Shown: positions 1 to 9,007 of the stretch, in pieces
Numbering within the stretch: position 1 is the stretch's first letter
How the letters are laid out: each line of letters begins with the position of its first letter
Assembly (NCBI GenBank): GCA_022425325.1
Contig: JAKMFW010000011.1
Coordinates: forward strand, 1-39,458
Reading direction: 5' to 3'
DNA from: Acidimicrobiales bacterium
GTDB lineage: Bacteria; Actinomycetota; Acidimicrobiia; Acidimicrobiales; Aldehydirespiratoraceae
DNA length: 39,458 nt
Program-made: the position numbers and the translations under genes
Notes under the pieces: generated by a model
The model's input: the letters and a program-made list of their open reading frames with translations, nothing else
Databases searched by the model: none
Told to the model about the DNA's origin: nothing

Positions 1-59
1 GAGCGATCGACGCGATGAACTGCTGGTTGTTCGTCGGGCGGCGTGGGCGCGGCTTGTGC

Positions 60-65
60 TATCTA
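60..65 (+). promoter_or_regulatory. possible leaderless -10 box for the protease gene
   Basis: TATCTA ends 6 nt before the ATG at 72. It fits the spacing seen at many genes here, but its last base is A rather than T. Confidence 0.35.
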
Positions 66-71
66 CCAGCC

Positions 72-1253
72 ATGAAACAGGTGGCGGTGTGTCTGATTGC
101 GGCGGCGGCGTTGACGAGCTGCGGCAGCGGTGCTTCTCCTGACGAGCTTGACGCAGCGATTGACCGAATCGAGGAGCTGGAAGAAGCGCTTGACCGCATC
201 GAGGAAGCGGAGCCAGCGTCGGCCGATTCGAACGGCCTGGTCGAGTTGACTCCGGCGGCGGTTGGTGCGCAGTTCAGCGATGCCGTTTGGATGGTCGAAA
301 CAGGTGCCTGCGCGAATTACGCGACGGGGTCGGGGTTTGCCGTCTCTGAAACCATCGTGGTGACGAATCAACATGTTGTTCAAGACGACATGGCGCCGTT
401 CCTGGCTCGCCGAGATGGTCGAAGGGTTGCCGCACGCGTCCTCGATTCGAGCGTTGAGCTTGACGTTGCCGTGCTGTCCGTCGAGGAACCGCTCGACGCC
501 CATCTCGAATGGGTGGACCTTGACACGCTGCGTGAGGGCGACCCGGTGATCAGCCTCGGCTACCCGGCGCCGTTCAACGAGTTTGCCGTCAGTCCCGGAA
601 CCCTTCTGTCGTTCATTGTCGAAGATGACAGAAGGATTGGTGTGGTCTCAGATGAGAGCAGCGACTATGGCTCCAGCGGCGGGCCCCTTCTCACCGCTGA
701 TGGGCACATCATCGGTGTCGTCACGGAATTCGTCGACGCAGAGCTCTCAGGTCAGACGAATGGACAGAGCTACACCTATGACCGTCTGGGCGACTTTATC
801 GAGGAGGCAACGCAGGCTGAACCGAAGGCTGTCTTGACGTGCGATGGCTTCGAATATGGAACCAACGAAATCGCAGACTCGCTTTGGGACCTTTGCGCCG
901 ATGAGCGCTACTGGGCATGCGACAGCCTCTACGACCTGGATCAGTATCTCCCTGTCGGTGGTGAGTACTCCGACTTCGGCGCAACGTGTGGGGATCGAGT
1001 CGAGACTGACCGCTACTGCGTCGAGGAGTTCGGACCGATGAATCCGCTGCAGTATGGGGACGATCCGTTCCTCGACGACCTGCATGATGCGTGTTTTGGC
1101 GCTGATGGCGATGCCTGCGACACGTTGTGGATGGCAACAGTTGGGTTCGAAGACGCTGCGTACTTTGACGTCGCAGCTACCTGTGGCGGTACCGAAGAGT
1201 TCGATGTGGTGTGGTGTGGCGACGTCGTCCCTGAGCTCACCGGTGACCCCTGA
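72..1253 (+). CDS. trypsin-like serine protease, lipoprotein
   Basis: Secreted, membrane-anchored S1C/HtrA-type protease of 393 aa. The ATG at 72 is chosen because it opens a lipoprotein signal: Lys3, a hydrophobic run and the lipobox LTSC with Cys17. An upstream ATG at 15 would bury this signal. Residues 22-47 form a short acidic coiled coil (repeated DRIEE). The protease domain covers about 65-235 with triad His101 (TNQHVV), Asp131 (LDVAVL) and Ser202 (GSSGGP). The C-terminal 130 residues hold two Cys-rich repeats ending in YxxFGATCG / YFDVAATCG, a pattern I know from exported actinobacterial proteins. No PDZ domain is visible. Substrate unknown. Confidence 0.85.
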   Translation: MKQVAVCLIAAAALTSCGSGASPDELDAAIDRIEELEEALDRIEEAEPASADSNGLVELTPAAVGAQFSDAVWMVETGACANYATGSGFAVSETIVVTNQHVVQDDMAPFLARRDGRRVAARVLDSSVELDVAVLSVEEPLDAHLEWVDLDTLREGDPVISLGYPAPFNEFAVSPGTLLSFIVEDDRRIGVVSDESSDYGSSGGPLLTADGHIIGVVTEFVDAELSGQTNGQSYTYDRLGDFIEEATQAEPKAVLTCDGFEYGTNEIADSLWDLCADERYWACDSLYDLDQYLPVGGEYSDFGATCGDRVETDRYCVEEFGPMNPLQYGDDPFLDDLHDACFGADGDACDTLWMATVGFEDAAYFDVAATCGGTEEFDVVWCGDVVPELTGDP

Positions 1254-1367
1254 TTTGCCCATGATGACGACCGCAGTGCCTCACGGGGCGGAGCGACGCG
1301 GATCGTGGCCGGCCGCGATCTCTCCACCGACCTGATCGCTTGGGTCCTCGGAAATCAGTGCGGGCCC

Positions 1368-1373
1368 TAGGCT
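1368..1373 (+). promoter_or_regulatory. leaderless -10 box (TAGGCT)
   Basis: TAGGCT is followed by 7 nt and then the ATG at 1381. No Shine-Dalgarno sequence lies between, so the transcript probably starts at or near the start codon. The rest of 1254-1367 shows no gene. Confidence 0.55.
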
Positions 1374-1380
1374 CCTCGCC

Positions 1381-2805
1381 ATGACCCCCGAGGAGTTTCG
1401 CGCCGCCGCTCACGAACTGATCGACTGGCTGGTCGACCGTCGCGTCGCGATCGAAGATCGTCCCGTGCGGCCGCCCGTCGACCCGGGCGACATTCGGCGA
1501 GCGTTGCCCTCCGAACCGCCGCAGGGTGGAGATTCGGCGACTGACCTTATCGCCGATCTTGAATCGATCATCGCCCCGGGGATCACCGAGGTGCAGCATC
1601 CGATGCACTTCGGCTGGTTCCCGTCGAACGCAAGTCTTTCGTCGATCCTGGGTGACTTCGCATCGTCGGGCCTCGCCTCGCTCGGCATCTCCTGGGAATC
1701 GTCACCCAGCCTCACCGAGGTTGAAGAAGTCGTGGTCGACTGGCTCCGGGAGCTGACCGGACTCAGCGATGCGTGGTCTGGTGTCATCCAGGACACGGCG
1801 TCGACCGCCTGTCTCGTCGCCATGTTGGCAGCCCGCGAGCAGGCCACCGACCACGCCCAGGCCGGGGGCGGGGTGCTCGGCTTCGGCAAGCGGCTCCACG
1901 TCTACACCACCAGCGAAGCCCATTCGTCGGTGCGGAAGGGCGCCCTGCTCGCCGGTTTCGCGGCCGACGACATCCGGGTGATCGAGGTCGATCCGGTGAG
2001 TCGAGACATGCGAGCCGATGCGTTGGCCGAGACCATGGCCGCCGACGTCGCTGCCGGTGGTGTGCCGGTGATTGTAATCGCGTCGCTCGGCTCGACTGCT
2101 GTGACGGCGTTCGATCCGTTGCCTGCGATCGTCGATATCGCTCGTCGCCACGGAGCGTGGGTGCACGCCGACGCCGCAATGGCTGGCTCGGCGATGCTTC
2201 TTCCCGAATACCGCCATCTCTTCTCGGGAATCGAAGACGCCGACTCCATCTCGTGGAACCCCCACAAGTGGATGGGCACCATCCTCGACACGTCGCTGCT
2301 GTACCTGCGAGACCCCGAGCACCTGATCCGGGTGATGTCGACCAACCCGAGTTATCTCCAGTCGACCGCCGGTGGGGAGGCCACCCAGTACCGCGACTGG
2401 GGCATCCCGCTCGGGCGCCGCTTCCGAGCGCTCAAGCTCTGGTACCAACTCCGACTCGATGGCCCGGAGGCGATCCGTCAGCGACTCCGTCGCGACCTCG
2501 ACAACGCTCAATGGTTCGCCGAACGCATCGCCGAGAAGCCGGGCTGGGAGGTCGTGGCCCCGGTGCGGCTCCAGACCGTGTGTGTGCGCCACACACCCGC
2601 TGAACTCGAGGGTGATGCGGCAGCAATCAGTGATCACAACCAGCGTTGGGTCCGTGAGATCAACGTGTCGGGCGCCGCTTTCCTGTCCCCATCGCTGCTC
2701 GATGGAGGATGGATAGCGAGGGTGTCGATCGGTGTGGAGTCGACCGAACGACCACATCTCGAGCGATTGCTCGACCTGATGGACGAACACTCTCGTATCA
2801 AGTAG
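1381..2805 (+). CDS. pyridoxal-dependent decarboxylase (group II, aromatic-amino-acid type)
   Basis: PLP enzyme of 474 aa, the usual length for the aromatic-L-amino-acid / tyrosine decarboxylase family. Visible marks: HPMHFGWFP near 73-81 (substrate-side motif of the family), His181 stacking over PLP, Asp264 in HADAAMAG binding the pyridine nitrogen, and Lys296 in SWNPHKWMG as the Schiff-base lysine. It would release CO2 from an amino acid to give an amine in the cytosol. Which amino acid cannot be told from sequence. It is a single-gene unit that ends tail-to-tail with the oxidoreductase at 2824. A second group II decarboxylase occurs in this window as part of a fusion at 20420-22516. Confidence 0.88.
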   Translation: MTPEEFRAAAHELIDWLVDRRVAIEDRPVRPPVDPGDIRRALPSEPPQGGDSATDLIADLESIIAPGITEVQHPMHFGWFPSNASLSSILGDFASSGLASLGISWESSPSLTEVEEVVVDWLRELTGLSDAWSGVIQDTASTACLVAMLAAREQATDHAQAGGGVLGFGKRLHVYTTSEAHSSVRKGALLAGFAADDIRVIEVDPVSRDMRADALAETMAADVAAGGVPVIVIASLGSTAVTAFDPLPAIVDIARRHGAWVHADAAMAGSAMLLPEYRHLFSGIEDADSISWNPHKWMGTILDTSLLYLRDPEHLIRVMSTNPSYLQSTAGGEATQYRDWGIPLGRRFRALKLWYQLRLDGPEAIRQRLRRDLDNAQWFAERIAEKPGWEVVAPVRLQTVCVRHTPAELEGDAAAISDHNQRWVREINVSGAAFLSPSLLDGGWIARVSIGVESTERPHLERLLDLMDEHSRIK

Positions 2806-2823
2806 CTGTACCGCAGGCGGGGT

Positions 2824-3972
2824 TCAGTACCCGTCGGTCAGTGGTCCGTCGAGACCAGGGCGGTCCGCCGCCACATGAGACGGCGCCAGCCCCAACTCGA
2901 CTAGTCGACCGGGCCAGGCCGAATCGCCGATGTTCGCTGCGGTGGCTTGGGCGAGGGCATCAGCGGTGTGAATGCCGTAGCCGCCTTGGCCGACCAGCCA
3001 GTAGAAGCCCTCGATGTTCGGGTCGAAGCCACTGACGGGTGTGCGATCCGAGGTGAAGGTGCGGAGGCCGGCCCACGTCGAGCGGACGTGACGCACCTCG
3101 AGGGTTGTGAACGCGGCAAGGTTGTGAAGCCCGAGCGCGACATCGTGTTCTTCGGGCTTCGCGTCGCACGGTTCCGACGGCGTCTCGTCGGCCGGTGAAA
3201 CGAGCAGACCGCCTGGTTCCGGTTTGCAGTACCCGATCATGCCGCTGCGGTCGTCGGGCTGGAACGCAGTGATTGGCCAGCGGCGGACCTCTTCGGCGTC
3301 GAAGTGTTCGGGGATTGCCGCGATCGCAATGGTGCGGCGCAACGGATGCAGGCCGAGAGGCTGAGCGCCGGCAAGTTCGCCGATTCGATCGCCCCATGCT
3401 CCTGCGGCATTCACCACGACCGGCGCTGCGAAGCTGTGGTCGCCGGCTGCGATCCGCCACGAGCCCTCGGTGCGTTCAAGTGAACGCACCGGAGCCGATG
3501 TGTGGATCATGCCCTCGGTGGCGCGAAAGCGCTGGACATAGCTCTGGTGGTAGCCGGCGACGTCGATGTCCTTGGAGTCGGGTTCCCACAACGCCCCGGC
3601 GATCTCGGGCCGCAGGATCGGCAGGATTTCCCGTGCCTGGTCGCCATCGAGGAACTCGGTTGTCGGGACGAGCGCCTTGGCGTGCTCAACCTGGGCCTTG
3701 AGTGCTTCTACGCGCGGTTCCCGCCCGACCATGAGCTCCGGTCTGGGGCCGAGGAAGGGGAGCAGTGATGCTTTCGACGCAAGGGTGAGCTTGCGTACTT
3801 CGTCGTTGCCGTAATTCTCGAGGTACTGCGCCGCCGATCGCCCGGTCGTGTGGAATGCCAAGGTCGCCTCGGCCTCGACCAACACGACCGATGCTCCCTG
3901 TTCGGCGAGTCGGGCAGCGGCAGACACGCCGGCGATCCCGCCCCCGATGACGACGACGTCACAGCTCCTCAT
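2824..3972 (-). CDS. FAD-dependent amino-acid oxidoreductase (DAO family, DauA-like)
   Basis: Flavoenzyme of 382 aa. An N-terminal Rossmann motif (VVVIGGGIAGVSAA) binds FAD, followed by TTGRSAAQYLENYG, which resembles the TGRSAA segment of D-arginine/D-amino-acid dehydrogenases. The C-terminus carries GLRTFTSDRTPVSGFD and the GQGGYGI flavin loop. Likely reaction: oxidative deamination of an amino acid or similar amine. The ATG at 3972 is preferred over a GTG at 3981 because the GTG overlaps the -10 box TAGGGT (3980-3985). The gene is divergent from the HD-domain gene at 4007 with only 34 nt between starts. Exact substrate unknown. Confidence 0.85.
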   Translation of the reverse strand: MRSCDVVVIGGGIAGVSAAARLAEQGASVVLVEAEATLAFHTTGRSAAQYLENYGNDEVRKLTLASKASLLPFLGPRPELMVGREPRVEALKAQVEHAKALVPTTEFLDGDQAREILPILRPEIAGALWEPDSKDIDVAGYHQSYVQRFRATEGMIHTSAPVRSLERTEGSWRIAAGDHSFAAPVVVNAAGAWGDRIGELAGAQPLGLHPLRRTIAIAAIPEHFDAEEVRRWPITAFQPDDRSGMIGYCKPEPGGLLVSPADETPSEPCDAKPEEHDVALGLHNLAAFTTLEVRHVRSTWAGLRTFTSDRTPVSGFDPNIEGFYWLVGQGGYGIHTADALAQATAANIGDSAWPGRLVELGLAPSHVAADRPGLDGPLTDGY

Positions 3973-3979
3973 GGCCTGC

Positions 3980-4000
3980 ACCCTAGAGCGGGAGTACCAT
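3980..4000. promoter_or_regulatory. divergent pair of leaderless -10 boxes
   Basis: On the minus strand TAGGGT (3980-3985) sits 7 nt before the ATG at 3972. On the plus strand TACCAT (3995-4000) sits 6 nt before the ATG at 4007. Both genes therefore appear leaderless and share one short promoter region. Confidence 0.55.
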
Positions 4001-4006
4001 CACGGC

Positions 4007-4588
4007 ATGGCCGTCACCGATGCGAATCCCGACAGTTTCCGCCGCATGGACGAGTCCACTGCCGAGCAGTGGGCCCACATCGGCGCTCGGACCTTCGAGA
4101 ACCAGGGTCGGGTCGCCGACCGGATGATCATGCTGCTCGAGTCGCTCGCCGAGATCAGCGACGGCTTCATCACCGACCAGCTCACCCACTGCCTGCAGAC
4201 GGCGACGATGGCCGAGAAGGCAGGCGCCGACGACGAGATGATCTTCGGTGCGCTCATGCACGATGTCGGTAAGGCCGTCTCGGTGCCCAACCACGGCGCC
4301 ATCTCGGCAGAGATGATCAAGCCCTACGTGCGCGACGACGTCTACAAGGCCATCCTCAATCACCAGGACTTCCAGGGGAAGCACTACTACGGCCACTTCG
4401 GTGCCCCCACCGATCTGCGCTACACGAAGTACGACCAGAGCGAGTCATGGTGGGCGCTGTGCGCCGAGTTCACCGACGACTGGGATCAGCAGGCCTTCGA
4501 CCCCGACGCCGAGACGTACCCGCTCGAGCACTTCGAGCCCCTGATCCGCAAGGTCACCGCCACGACCAAGCAGGCCCTCGGCGACTGA
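4007..4588 (+). CDS. HD-domain protein, putative mixed-valent diiron oxygenase (PhnZ/MIOX superfamily)
   Basis: HD-fold protein of 193 aa. Candidate metal ligands read in order are His61 (THCLQTA), His85-Asp86 (LMHDVGK), His96, His119 (LNHQDF) and Asp160 (DDWDQQAFD). His61 to His85 has the same 24-residue spacing as the first two ligands of PhnZ, and a WD..A motif near the C-terminus also occurs there. This suggests an oxygenase rather than a simple phosphohydrolase, but that is inference. The Tyr/Glu residues PhnZ uses for its phosphonate substrate are not at the matching places (Ser51, Phe54), so the substrate should differ. Divergent from the FAD oxidoreductase. HD phosphohydrolase is the alternative. 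Confidence 0.7.
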   Translation: MAVTDANPDSFRRMDESTAEQWAHIGARTFENQGRVADRMIMLLESLAEISDGFITDQLTHCLQTATMAEKAGADDEMIFGALMHDVGKAVSVPNHGAISAEMIKPYVRDDVYKAILNHQDFQGKHYYGHFGAPTDLRYTKYDQSESWWALCAEFTDDWDQQAFDPDAETYPLEHFEPLIRKVTATTKQALGD

Positions 4589-4597
4589 AAGACGCAG

Positions 4598-4626
4598 CGC
4601 CGCACGGCGTGACGCCTAGTGCGGCG
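4598..4626. terminator. hairpin between convergent genes
   Basis: Inverted repeat CGCCGCAC (4598-4605) / GTGCGGCG (4619-4626) encloses an inner GGCG/CGCC hairpin (4606-4616). It lies between two convergent genes and overlaps the stop codon of the minus-strand one. There is no U-tract, so it may act as a bidirectional, non-canonical terminator or only protect 3' ends. Confidence 0.45.
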
Positions 4627-5386
4627 TAAGGCCGCCGTCGGCGATCAACGCCTGACCGGTGATGAAACTGCCGGCGTCGGAGCACAGCAGCAGGGCCGGG
4701 CCGACCATCTCGTCGGGGTCGGCGCCGCGCCGCATGAACGCCGCCTGCTGCATCGACTCGACGGCTTCGGGCGGGTTGTTCATCACCATGTCGGTCATGA
4801 CCGTGCCGGGAGCCAAGGCGTTGACCCGGATGCCGCTCGGGGCAAACGCTGCGGCCATCGACCGGGTGAGCCCCAGAAGGCCGGCCTTGCCGGCGGAATA
4901 CATGGCGCCGTGCGGATTGAACAGGAACGCCGCCGCCGAGATGATGTTGAGGACCGCCGCATTGCCGGACGCCTCAAGATGGGGCAGCGCCCGTTCGACG
5001 AGGAACGCCGGCCCACGCAGGTTCGTGTCGAGTGACTTGCTCCACGCCTCCTCGGTCAGATGACCGAGCGGCAAGGCCAGCGCGTTGGCGGCGCCGTTGA
5101 CGACGATGTCGATGCGCCCGAAGGCGGCGACCGTCTCATCGACCAGAGCCGAGATCGAATCGAGATCGCCCATGTGCGTGGGAACGCCGATCGCCTCGAT
5201 TCCCATCTCGGCGAGGTGCGCGACCATGGCGTCGCAGGCGTCGGCCTTGCGGCTCGCCACCGCGATCTTGGCCCCGGCGACTCCGAACCCCTCGGCGATC
5301 GCCTTGCCGATGCCGCGGGTGCCGCCGGTGATGATGGCGACCCGACCGGTCAGGTCGTGGAGGTTGTCGAGTTTTTCGCGATCCAT
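4616..5386 (-). CDS. short-chain dehydrogenase/reductase (SDR)
   Basis: NAD(P)-dependent classical SDR of 256 aa. The cofactor motif TGGTRGIGKAIAEG starts near residue 19, NGAAN is the family's NNAG-like strand, and the catalytic Ser-Tyr-Lys set is read as IISAAAF and YSAGK. The C-terminal ITGQALIADGG is typical of FabG/glucose-dehydrogenase-like members. It oxidises or reduces an unidentified alcohol/ketone. It lies 25 nt downstream of the next SDR on the same strand and has its own Shine-Dalgarno sequence (AAGGA) before the ATG at 5386, so the two are probably one transcript. Confidence 0.88.
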   Translation of the reverse strand: MDREKLDNLHDLTGRVAIITGGTRGIGKAIAEGFGVAGAKIAVASRKADACDAMVAHLAEMGIEAIGVPTHMGDLDSISALVDETVAAFGRIDIVVNGAANALALPLGHLTEEAWSKSLDTNLRGPAFLVERALPHLEASGNAAVLNIISAAAFLFNPHGAMYSAGKAGLLGLTRSMAAAFAPSGIRVNALAPGTVMTDMVMNNPPEAVESMQQAAFMRRGADPDEMVGPALLLCSDAGSFITGQALIADGGLTPH

Positions 5387-5411
5387 GGTGTGGTCCTTGT
5401 GAGTGTCTGCG

Positions 5412-6140
5412 TCAGCTGGTGGTGGAGCCGCCGTTGACGGCGATGGTCTGGCCGGTGATCCACGCCGCCTCGTTGGAGGCGAGGAAGGTGACGACGTAGC
5501 CGATGTCGTCCGGCGTGCCGGTTCGGCCCACAGGGATCATGCGGGCCATCTTCTCGGTGATCTCGCTTGGCCCGCCCTCGCGTTCCATCAGGCCGATGGC
5601 GAGGGTGTTGGCGGTGACGCCGTCACGGGCGGTCTCGAGCGCAAGGTGCCGCATGAAGGAGATTGCGCCGCCCTTGCCAGCGCCGTAGATCGACACGCCG
5701 ATGTTTTGTCCGTGGGTGCCGGAGCCGGACGAGATCGTGATGACTCGTCCGTGGCCTCGCTCGCACATTCCGTCGATCACGGCACGTGTGCAGTTGAGAA
5801 CGCCCACGATGTTGATGTCGAGAAAGGGAGCCCAGTCGTCGGGGGTCGTCTGCCGGAAGGGGAGGGGACGCATGGAAGGCGGGATGCCGGCGTTGTTGAC
5901 CAAGACGTCGACCGGGGCGACGGCAGCGAGCGATGTGGTCACGGCCTCGAGGTCGGTGACATCGAAGGGGAGCGCAAGCGCTCGTTCGCCTAGATCCGCC
6001 GCTGCGGTCATCGCCCGGTCGGGTTCAAGGTCGTTGACGTAGACGTGCGCGCCCGCATCGATCAGCACCCGGGCGATGCCGAGGCCGACACCCCGGCCCG
6101 CGCCGGTGACGAGAGCAGTGCGATCGGTGAGGTCGAACAC
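5412..6140 (-). CDS. short-chain dehydrogenase/reductase (FabG-like)
   Basis: Classical SDR of 242 aa: TGAGRGVGLGIARV binds the dinucleotide, NNAG follows, and the catalytic residues are in ITISSGSG and YGAGKGG. It ends WITGQTIAVNGGSTTS. The GTG at 6140 is selected because the Rossmann strand begins within ten residues of it and a TACGGT -10 box lies 8 nt upstream. The open frame runs 60 codons further but has no domain there and would overlap the divergent gene at 6165. First gene of a two-SDR operon. Substrate unknown. Confidence 0.85.
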   Translation of the reverse strand: MFDLTDRTALVTGAGRGVGLGIARVLIDAGAHVYVNDLEPDRAMTAAADLGERALALPFDVTDLEAVTTSLAAVAPVDVLVNNAGIPPSMRPLPFRQTTPDDWAPFLDINIVGVLNCTRAVIDGMCERGHGRVITISSGSGTHGQNIGVSIYGAGKGGAISFMRHLALETARDGVTANTLAIGLMEREGGPSEITEKMARMIPVGRTGTPDDIGYVVTFLASNEAAWITGQTIAVNGGSTTS

Positions 6141-6148
6141 GAGACCGC

Positions 6149-6158
6149 ACCGTAGTGT
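6149..6158. promoter_or_regulatory. overlapping divergent -10 boxes
   Basis: Minus-strand TACGGT (6149-6154) and plus-strand TAGTGT (6153-6158) share two bases. They lie 8 nt and 6 nt from the GTG at 6140 and the ATG at 6165. RNA polymerase could occupy only one side at a time. Confidence 0.5.
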
Positions 6159-6164
6159 GCGTCC

Positions 6165-7010
6165 ATGACGGAGGACCCAAACGACACTCGCCTGCGCCGC
6201 TTCGAGGGACGGCGGGCCCTGGTCACCGGCGCCAGCCGCGGCATCGGGGCGGGTATCGCCGAACGACTCGCCGCCGAGGGTGCCGATGTGGCGCTCGTCG
6301 CTCGAACTCGTTCGGAACACGCCGTTCTCGAGGGCTCACTGGAGGAGACCGCAGCGCGTTGTGAGGCACACGGCGCCGGCTCGGTGGTCATCGTCGCCGA
6401 CATCACGCAGCCCGATGATCGGGAGCGTCTCATCGCCGAGGCGGTCGACGGTCTCGGCGGGCCGATCGACGTGTTGGTCAACAACGCAGCGGCGGCGATC
6501 TATCAACCGATGGCCGACTACCCATTGAAGCGCCGCCATCTCACGTTCGAGGCCAACGTCCACGCACCGCTCGACCTTGCCCAGGCGGTGCTGCCGTCGA
6601 TGCTCGCGGCAGGGGAGGGCTGGATCCTCAACCTGTCGAGCGGCGCCGCTCGTCCCTGGCCTGGCCCACCCTTCGAGGTCGGCAGTTTGGGCACCACCAT
6701 TGCGATCTATGGCGCGTCAAAAGCGGCACTCGATCGGCTCACGAATGGCCTCGGCGCGGAACTGTACGGCAGTGGCGTGCGGGTCAACGCCGTCCAGCCA
6801 CGCGCAGCCGTGCTCTCGGAAGGTGCGGCCAAGCTCGCCGGGACGAAGTTGCGGCCCGAACAGGTCGAGTCGATCGAGCAGATGGTCGAGGGGTCCATCG
6901 TGCTCGCCTGCTGTGTCGAAGACGTCACCGGCCGGTCGACGGTCAGCCTCGACAACCTGACCGAGTTCAATCTCGCCGTTCGAGGGCTCGACGCCCGACC
7001 ACTGCCGTAG
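6165..7010 (+). CDS. short-chain dehydrogenase/reductase (SDR)
   Basis: SDR of 281 aa with [14 protein letters not shown] near residue 21 for NAD(P) binding, NNAAAAIY as the family's NNAG strand, and catalytic Ser (LNLSSG) and YGASK. An insertion of about ten residues ([10 protein letters not shown]) separates the Ser and Tyr segments. The C-terminus lacks the usual ITGQ..VDGG ending and instead reads [15 protein letters not shown]. Divergent from the two-SDR operon. Function beyond alcohol/ketone redox is not predictable. Confidence 0.85.
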   Translation: MTEDPNDTRLRRFEGRRALVTGASRGIGAGIAERLAAEGADVALVARTRSEHAVLEGSLEETAARCEAHGAGSVVIVADITQPDDRERLIAEAVDGLGGPIDVLVNNAAAAIYQPMADYPLKRRHLTFEANVHAPLDLAQAVLPSMLAAGEGWILNLSSGAARPWPGPPFEVGSLGTTIAIYGASKAALDRLTNGLGAELYGSGVRVNAVQPRAAVLSEGAAKLAGTKLRPEQVESIEQMVEGSIVLACCVEDVTGRSTVSLDNLTEFNLAVRGLDARPLP

Positions 7011-7017
7011 GCGCCAC

Positions 7018-7033
7018 TGAGCGAGCTTGCTCA
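7018..7033. terminator. weak hairpin between convergent genes
   Basis: TGAGC/GCTCA inverted repeat with a 6-nt loop between the ends of the SDR gene and the DUF3501 gene, covering the latter's stop codon. Short stem and no U-tract. Confidence 0.3.
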
Positions 7034-7585
7034 GGCAGCGAGATCGGCGGAAAGCGCTGCCTGCTGCTCCGGGGTGAGTTCAACCTCGGCCTGCAGGGCC
7101 GGGAAGTCGGTGCCGATCGCAACCGGTGCCGACGGACAGTCGAAGGTGAGGTACTGCACCGCCGAGAGTCGGTCCGTGCCGACCTGCATCGGGTCGAACG
7201 AGGCGTAGGCCTTGGAGCCGTCGGCGAACTTCACATAGATGCGTTCCTGCAGGCCCATCCAGGCGATGAGGAGCGGCTTGCGATCCTCTTCCCGCGGGAT
7301 TTCGATCAGGAGGGCGCAGCCGAGCTGGCCGGTGGCGCCGAGCATCTTGTTGTAGGTCGTGATTTCGTCGACGATCGCTGCTTCGCGAGCGATGCGCTCC
7401 GCCCGCATGATCTCCTGCACCTGATAGCGGAGGGTCTCACAGTTCTCGAACAGGAACGTGAGGTTCTCGCCGAGGTGAATGCGACGGGGTTTCTTGAGTT
7501 CGAGGACGTCGGCACGGTACGCCGCACGCGTGTCCTCGTAGGTCTGGTAGTCGACGATGTCGGATCGTTGGATCAGGCGGGTCAT
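7031..7585 (-). CDS. DUF3501 family protein
   Basis: Cytosolic protein of 184 aa that I recognise as DUF3501 from its N-terminus ([14 protein letters not shown], then [18 protein letters not shown]) and from its context. It has no known catalytic motif. It is the third gene of the rubrerythrin operon, starting 6 nt after the stop of the Fe-S protein gene. In many bacteria the same three genes (rubrerythrin, HdrD/GlpC-like Fe-S protein, DUF3501) are adjacent, so a role in peroxide or redox metabolism with those partners is the best guess. The biochemical function is not known to me. Confidence 0.8.
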   Translation of the reverse strand: MTRLIQRSDIVDYQTYEDTRAAYRADVLELKKPRRIHLGENLTFLFENCETLRYQVQEIMRAERIAREAAIVDEITTYNKMLGATGQLGCALLIEIPREEDRKPLLIAWMGLQERIYVKFADGSKAYASFDPMQVGTDRLSAVQYLTFDCPSAPVAIGTDFPALQAEVELTPEQQAALSADLAA

Positions 7586-7591
7586 GGGGGA

Positions 7592-8956
7592 TCAGTCCTC
7601 GCTGGGGGTGTCGGGAACCTTGGTGGGGAAGCCGTCCTCGCGGTAGGCCTTGGCGAGGATCGACATCGGGTGCATCGGGCGCCGTCCGGCGTGCTGCCCG
7701 AACTGGGTGGCCGCGAGCGGACAGTCGGTCGCCCAAACCTCGGCGTCGCTCGCTGCGTTCATGCCGTCGAAGGCCTTCTTGCCGATGCGGACCGAGACTT
7801 CGAAGCCCTCGGTCTTCATGGCGTAGGTGCCGTCGTGGCCGCAGCACTCCATGGTGGTGGAGGGCGTGACGCCGGGGATCTTGCGAATGAGGTCGCGTCC
7901 CTTGAAGCCGACAGCCTGGGCGCGAAGGTGGCAGGGGGCGTGGTAGCTGACGTCGCCGGGGGTGGACTTGAAGTCCTCGTTGAACCGCTCTTCCTTGCGG
8001 ATCGACCACAGGAACTCCGCCGGGTCCATCACGGCGTCGGCGACAGAGGCTGCCTTCTCGCGATCGGCGTCGGCGACGAGTTCGGGGTACTCCTGGCGCA
8101 GCATCATCGAGCAGGTCGGGTTGATGGCGAGCACCTTCTTGCCAGCCTCGACATGAGGCAGCAGTTTGTCGAGGTTGGCGCTGGCCTTCTTCTGCATGGT
8201 GTCGAGATCGCCCGACTCCCATGCAGGCATGCCACAGCAGTTGAGACCGGCCTCACAGGTGATGTCGACCTGGTTGTGCTGCAGCACCTCGACGGTGTCT
8301 TTGCCGATCTCGGGTTCGTTGTGCTGGACGTAGCAGGTCTGGAACAGCACGGCCTCGCCATCGGCGGGGTTCTCGCTGATCAGGCCCTCGGCAGTCGCCC
8401 ACTTCTCGAAGGTCTGGCGGGCGAAGCTGGGCAGTTCCTTTTCGGGATGGATCCCGAGTGTCTTTTCGAGGAACTGCCGGTGGATCTTGGAGCGCGAGTT
8501 GAGTGTGTTGGCGGCGCCGAGGCTGGCTCGTGCGGCCTTTGCGGTGCGGTCGGGATCGCCGAGCACCTTGTCGCGCAGGGTGACCTTGCCTCGCTCCTTG
8601 GTGCGCTGCGCCTTGTAGCGGTGCACCAACTTGGGGAAGTCGAGGAGGTACTCGTGCTCGTCGCGCACGGTGTACGGGCACTGGACCTCGCACAGCTTGC
8701 ACTGGAAGCACTCGTCCATCACTTGGGCGGTCTCGGCCTCGGTGATCTTGCGGACGTCGCCGTCGTGGCGGTCGTCGATGAAGGAGAACAACGACGGGAA
8801 GCTGTCGCAGTACTTGAAGCACATGCGGCAGCCGTGACAGATCTCGAAGGTGCGCTCGATCTCCTTGGCGAGCGCACCTCCGTCCCAGTACACGGGTTCC
8901 GAAGGGTCATAGGACAGGCCGTCAGTGGGGGAGTAGGAGATGGGGCCGTCGCCCAT
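7592..8956 (-). CDS. heterodisulfide-reductase-like Fe-S protein (GlpC/HdrD type)
   Basis: Electron-transfer protein of 454 aa. Two [4Fe-4S] motifs are visible near the N-terminus: C40xxC43xxC46xxxC50 and C83xxC86xxC89xxxC93P. Two CCG-domain signatures follow ([12 protein letters not shown] and [11 protein letters not shown]), as in GlpC and HdrB/HdrD. There is no flavin domain. It is the middle gene of the rubrerythrin operon, 51 nt after rubrerythrin, with GAGAGG as ribosome site. Inference: it passes electrons to rubrerythrin or to another partner of that system. Family call is firm, partner is a guess. Confidence 0.85.
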   Translation of the reverse strand: MGDGPISYSPTDGLSYDPSEPVYWDGGALAKEIERTFEICHGCRMCFKYCDSFPSLFSFIDDRHDGDVRKITEAETAQVMDECFQCKLCEVQCPYTVRDEHEYLLDFPKLVHRYKAQRTKERGKVTLRDKVLGDPDRTAKAARASLGAANTLNSRSKIHRQFLEKTLGIHPEKELPSFARQTFEKWATAEGLISENPADGEAVLFQTCYVQHNEPEIGKDTVEVLQHNQVDITCEAGLNCCGMPAWESGDLDTMQKKASANLDKLLPHVEAGKKVLAINPTCSMMLRQEYPELVADADREKAASVADAVMDPAEFLWSIRKEERFNEDFKSTPGDVSYHAPCHLRAQAVGFKGRDLIRKIPGVTPSTTMECCGHDGTYAMKTEGFEVSVRIGKKAFDGMNAASDAEVWATDCPLAATQFGQHAGRRPMHPMSILAKAYREDGFPTKVPDTPSED

Positions 8957-9007
8957 GGGGGTTACCTCTCGGTCAGTCTGTTGGGTTCGTGCGTGGTCGA
9001 CGCTCGA

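Noticed and set aside
3979..3981. GTG start of the FAD oxidoreductase
   Set aside because: It lies partly within the TAGGGT -10 box; the ATG at 3972 has the normal 7-nt spacing.
6141..6320. 60-codon upstream extension of the SDR gene ending at 5412
   Set aside because: No domain content and overlap with the divergent gene at 6165.
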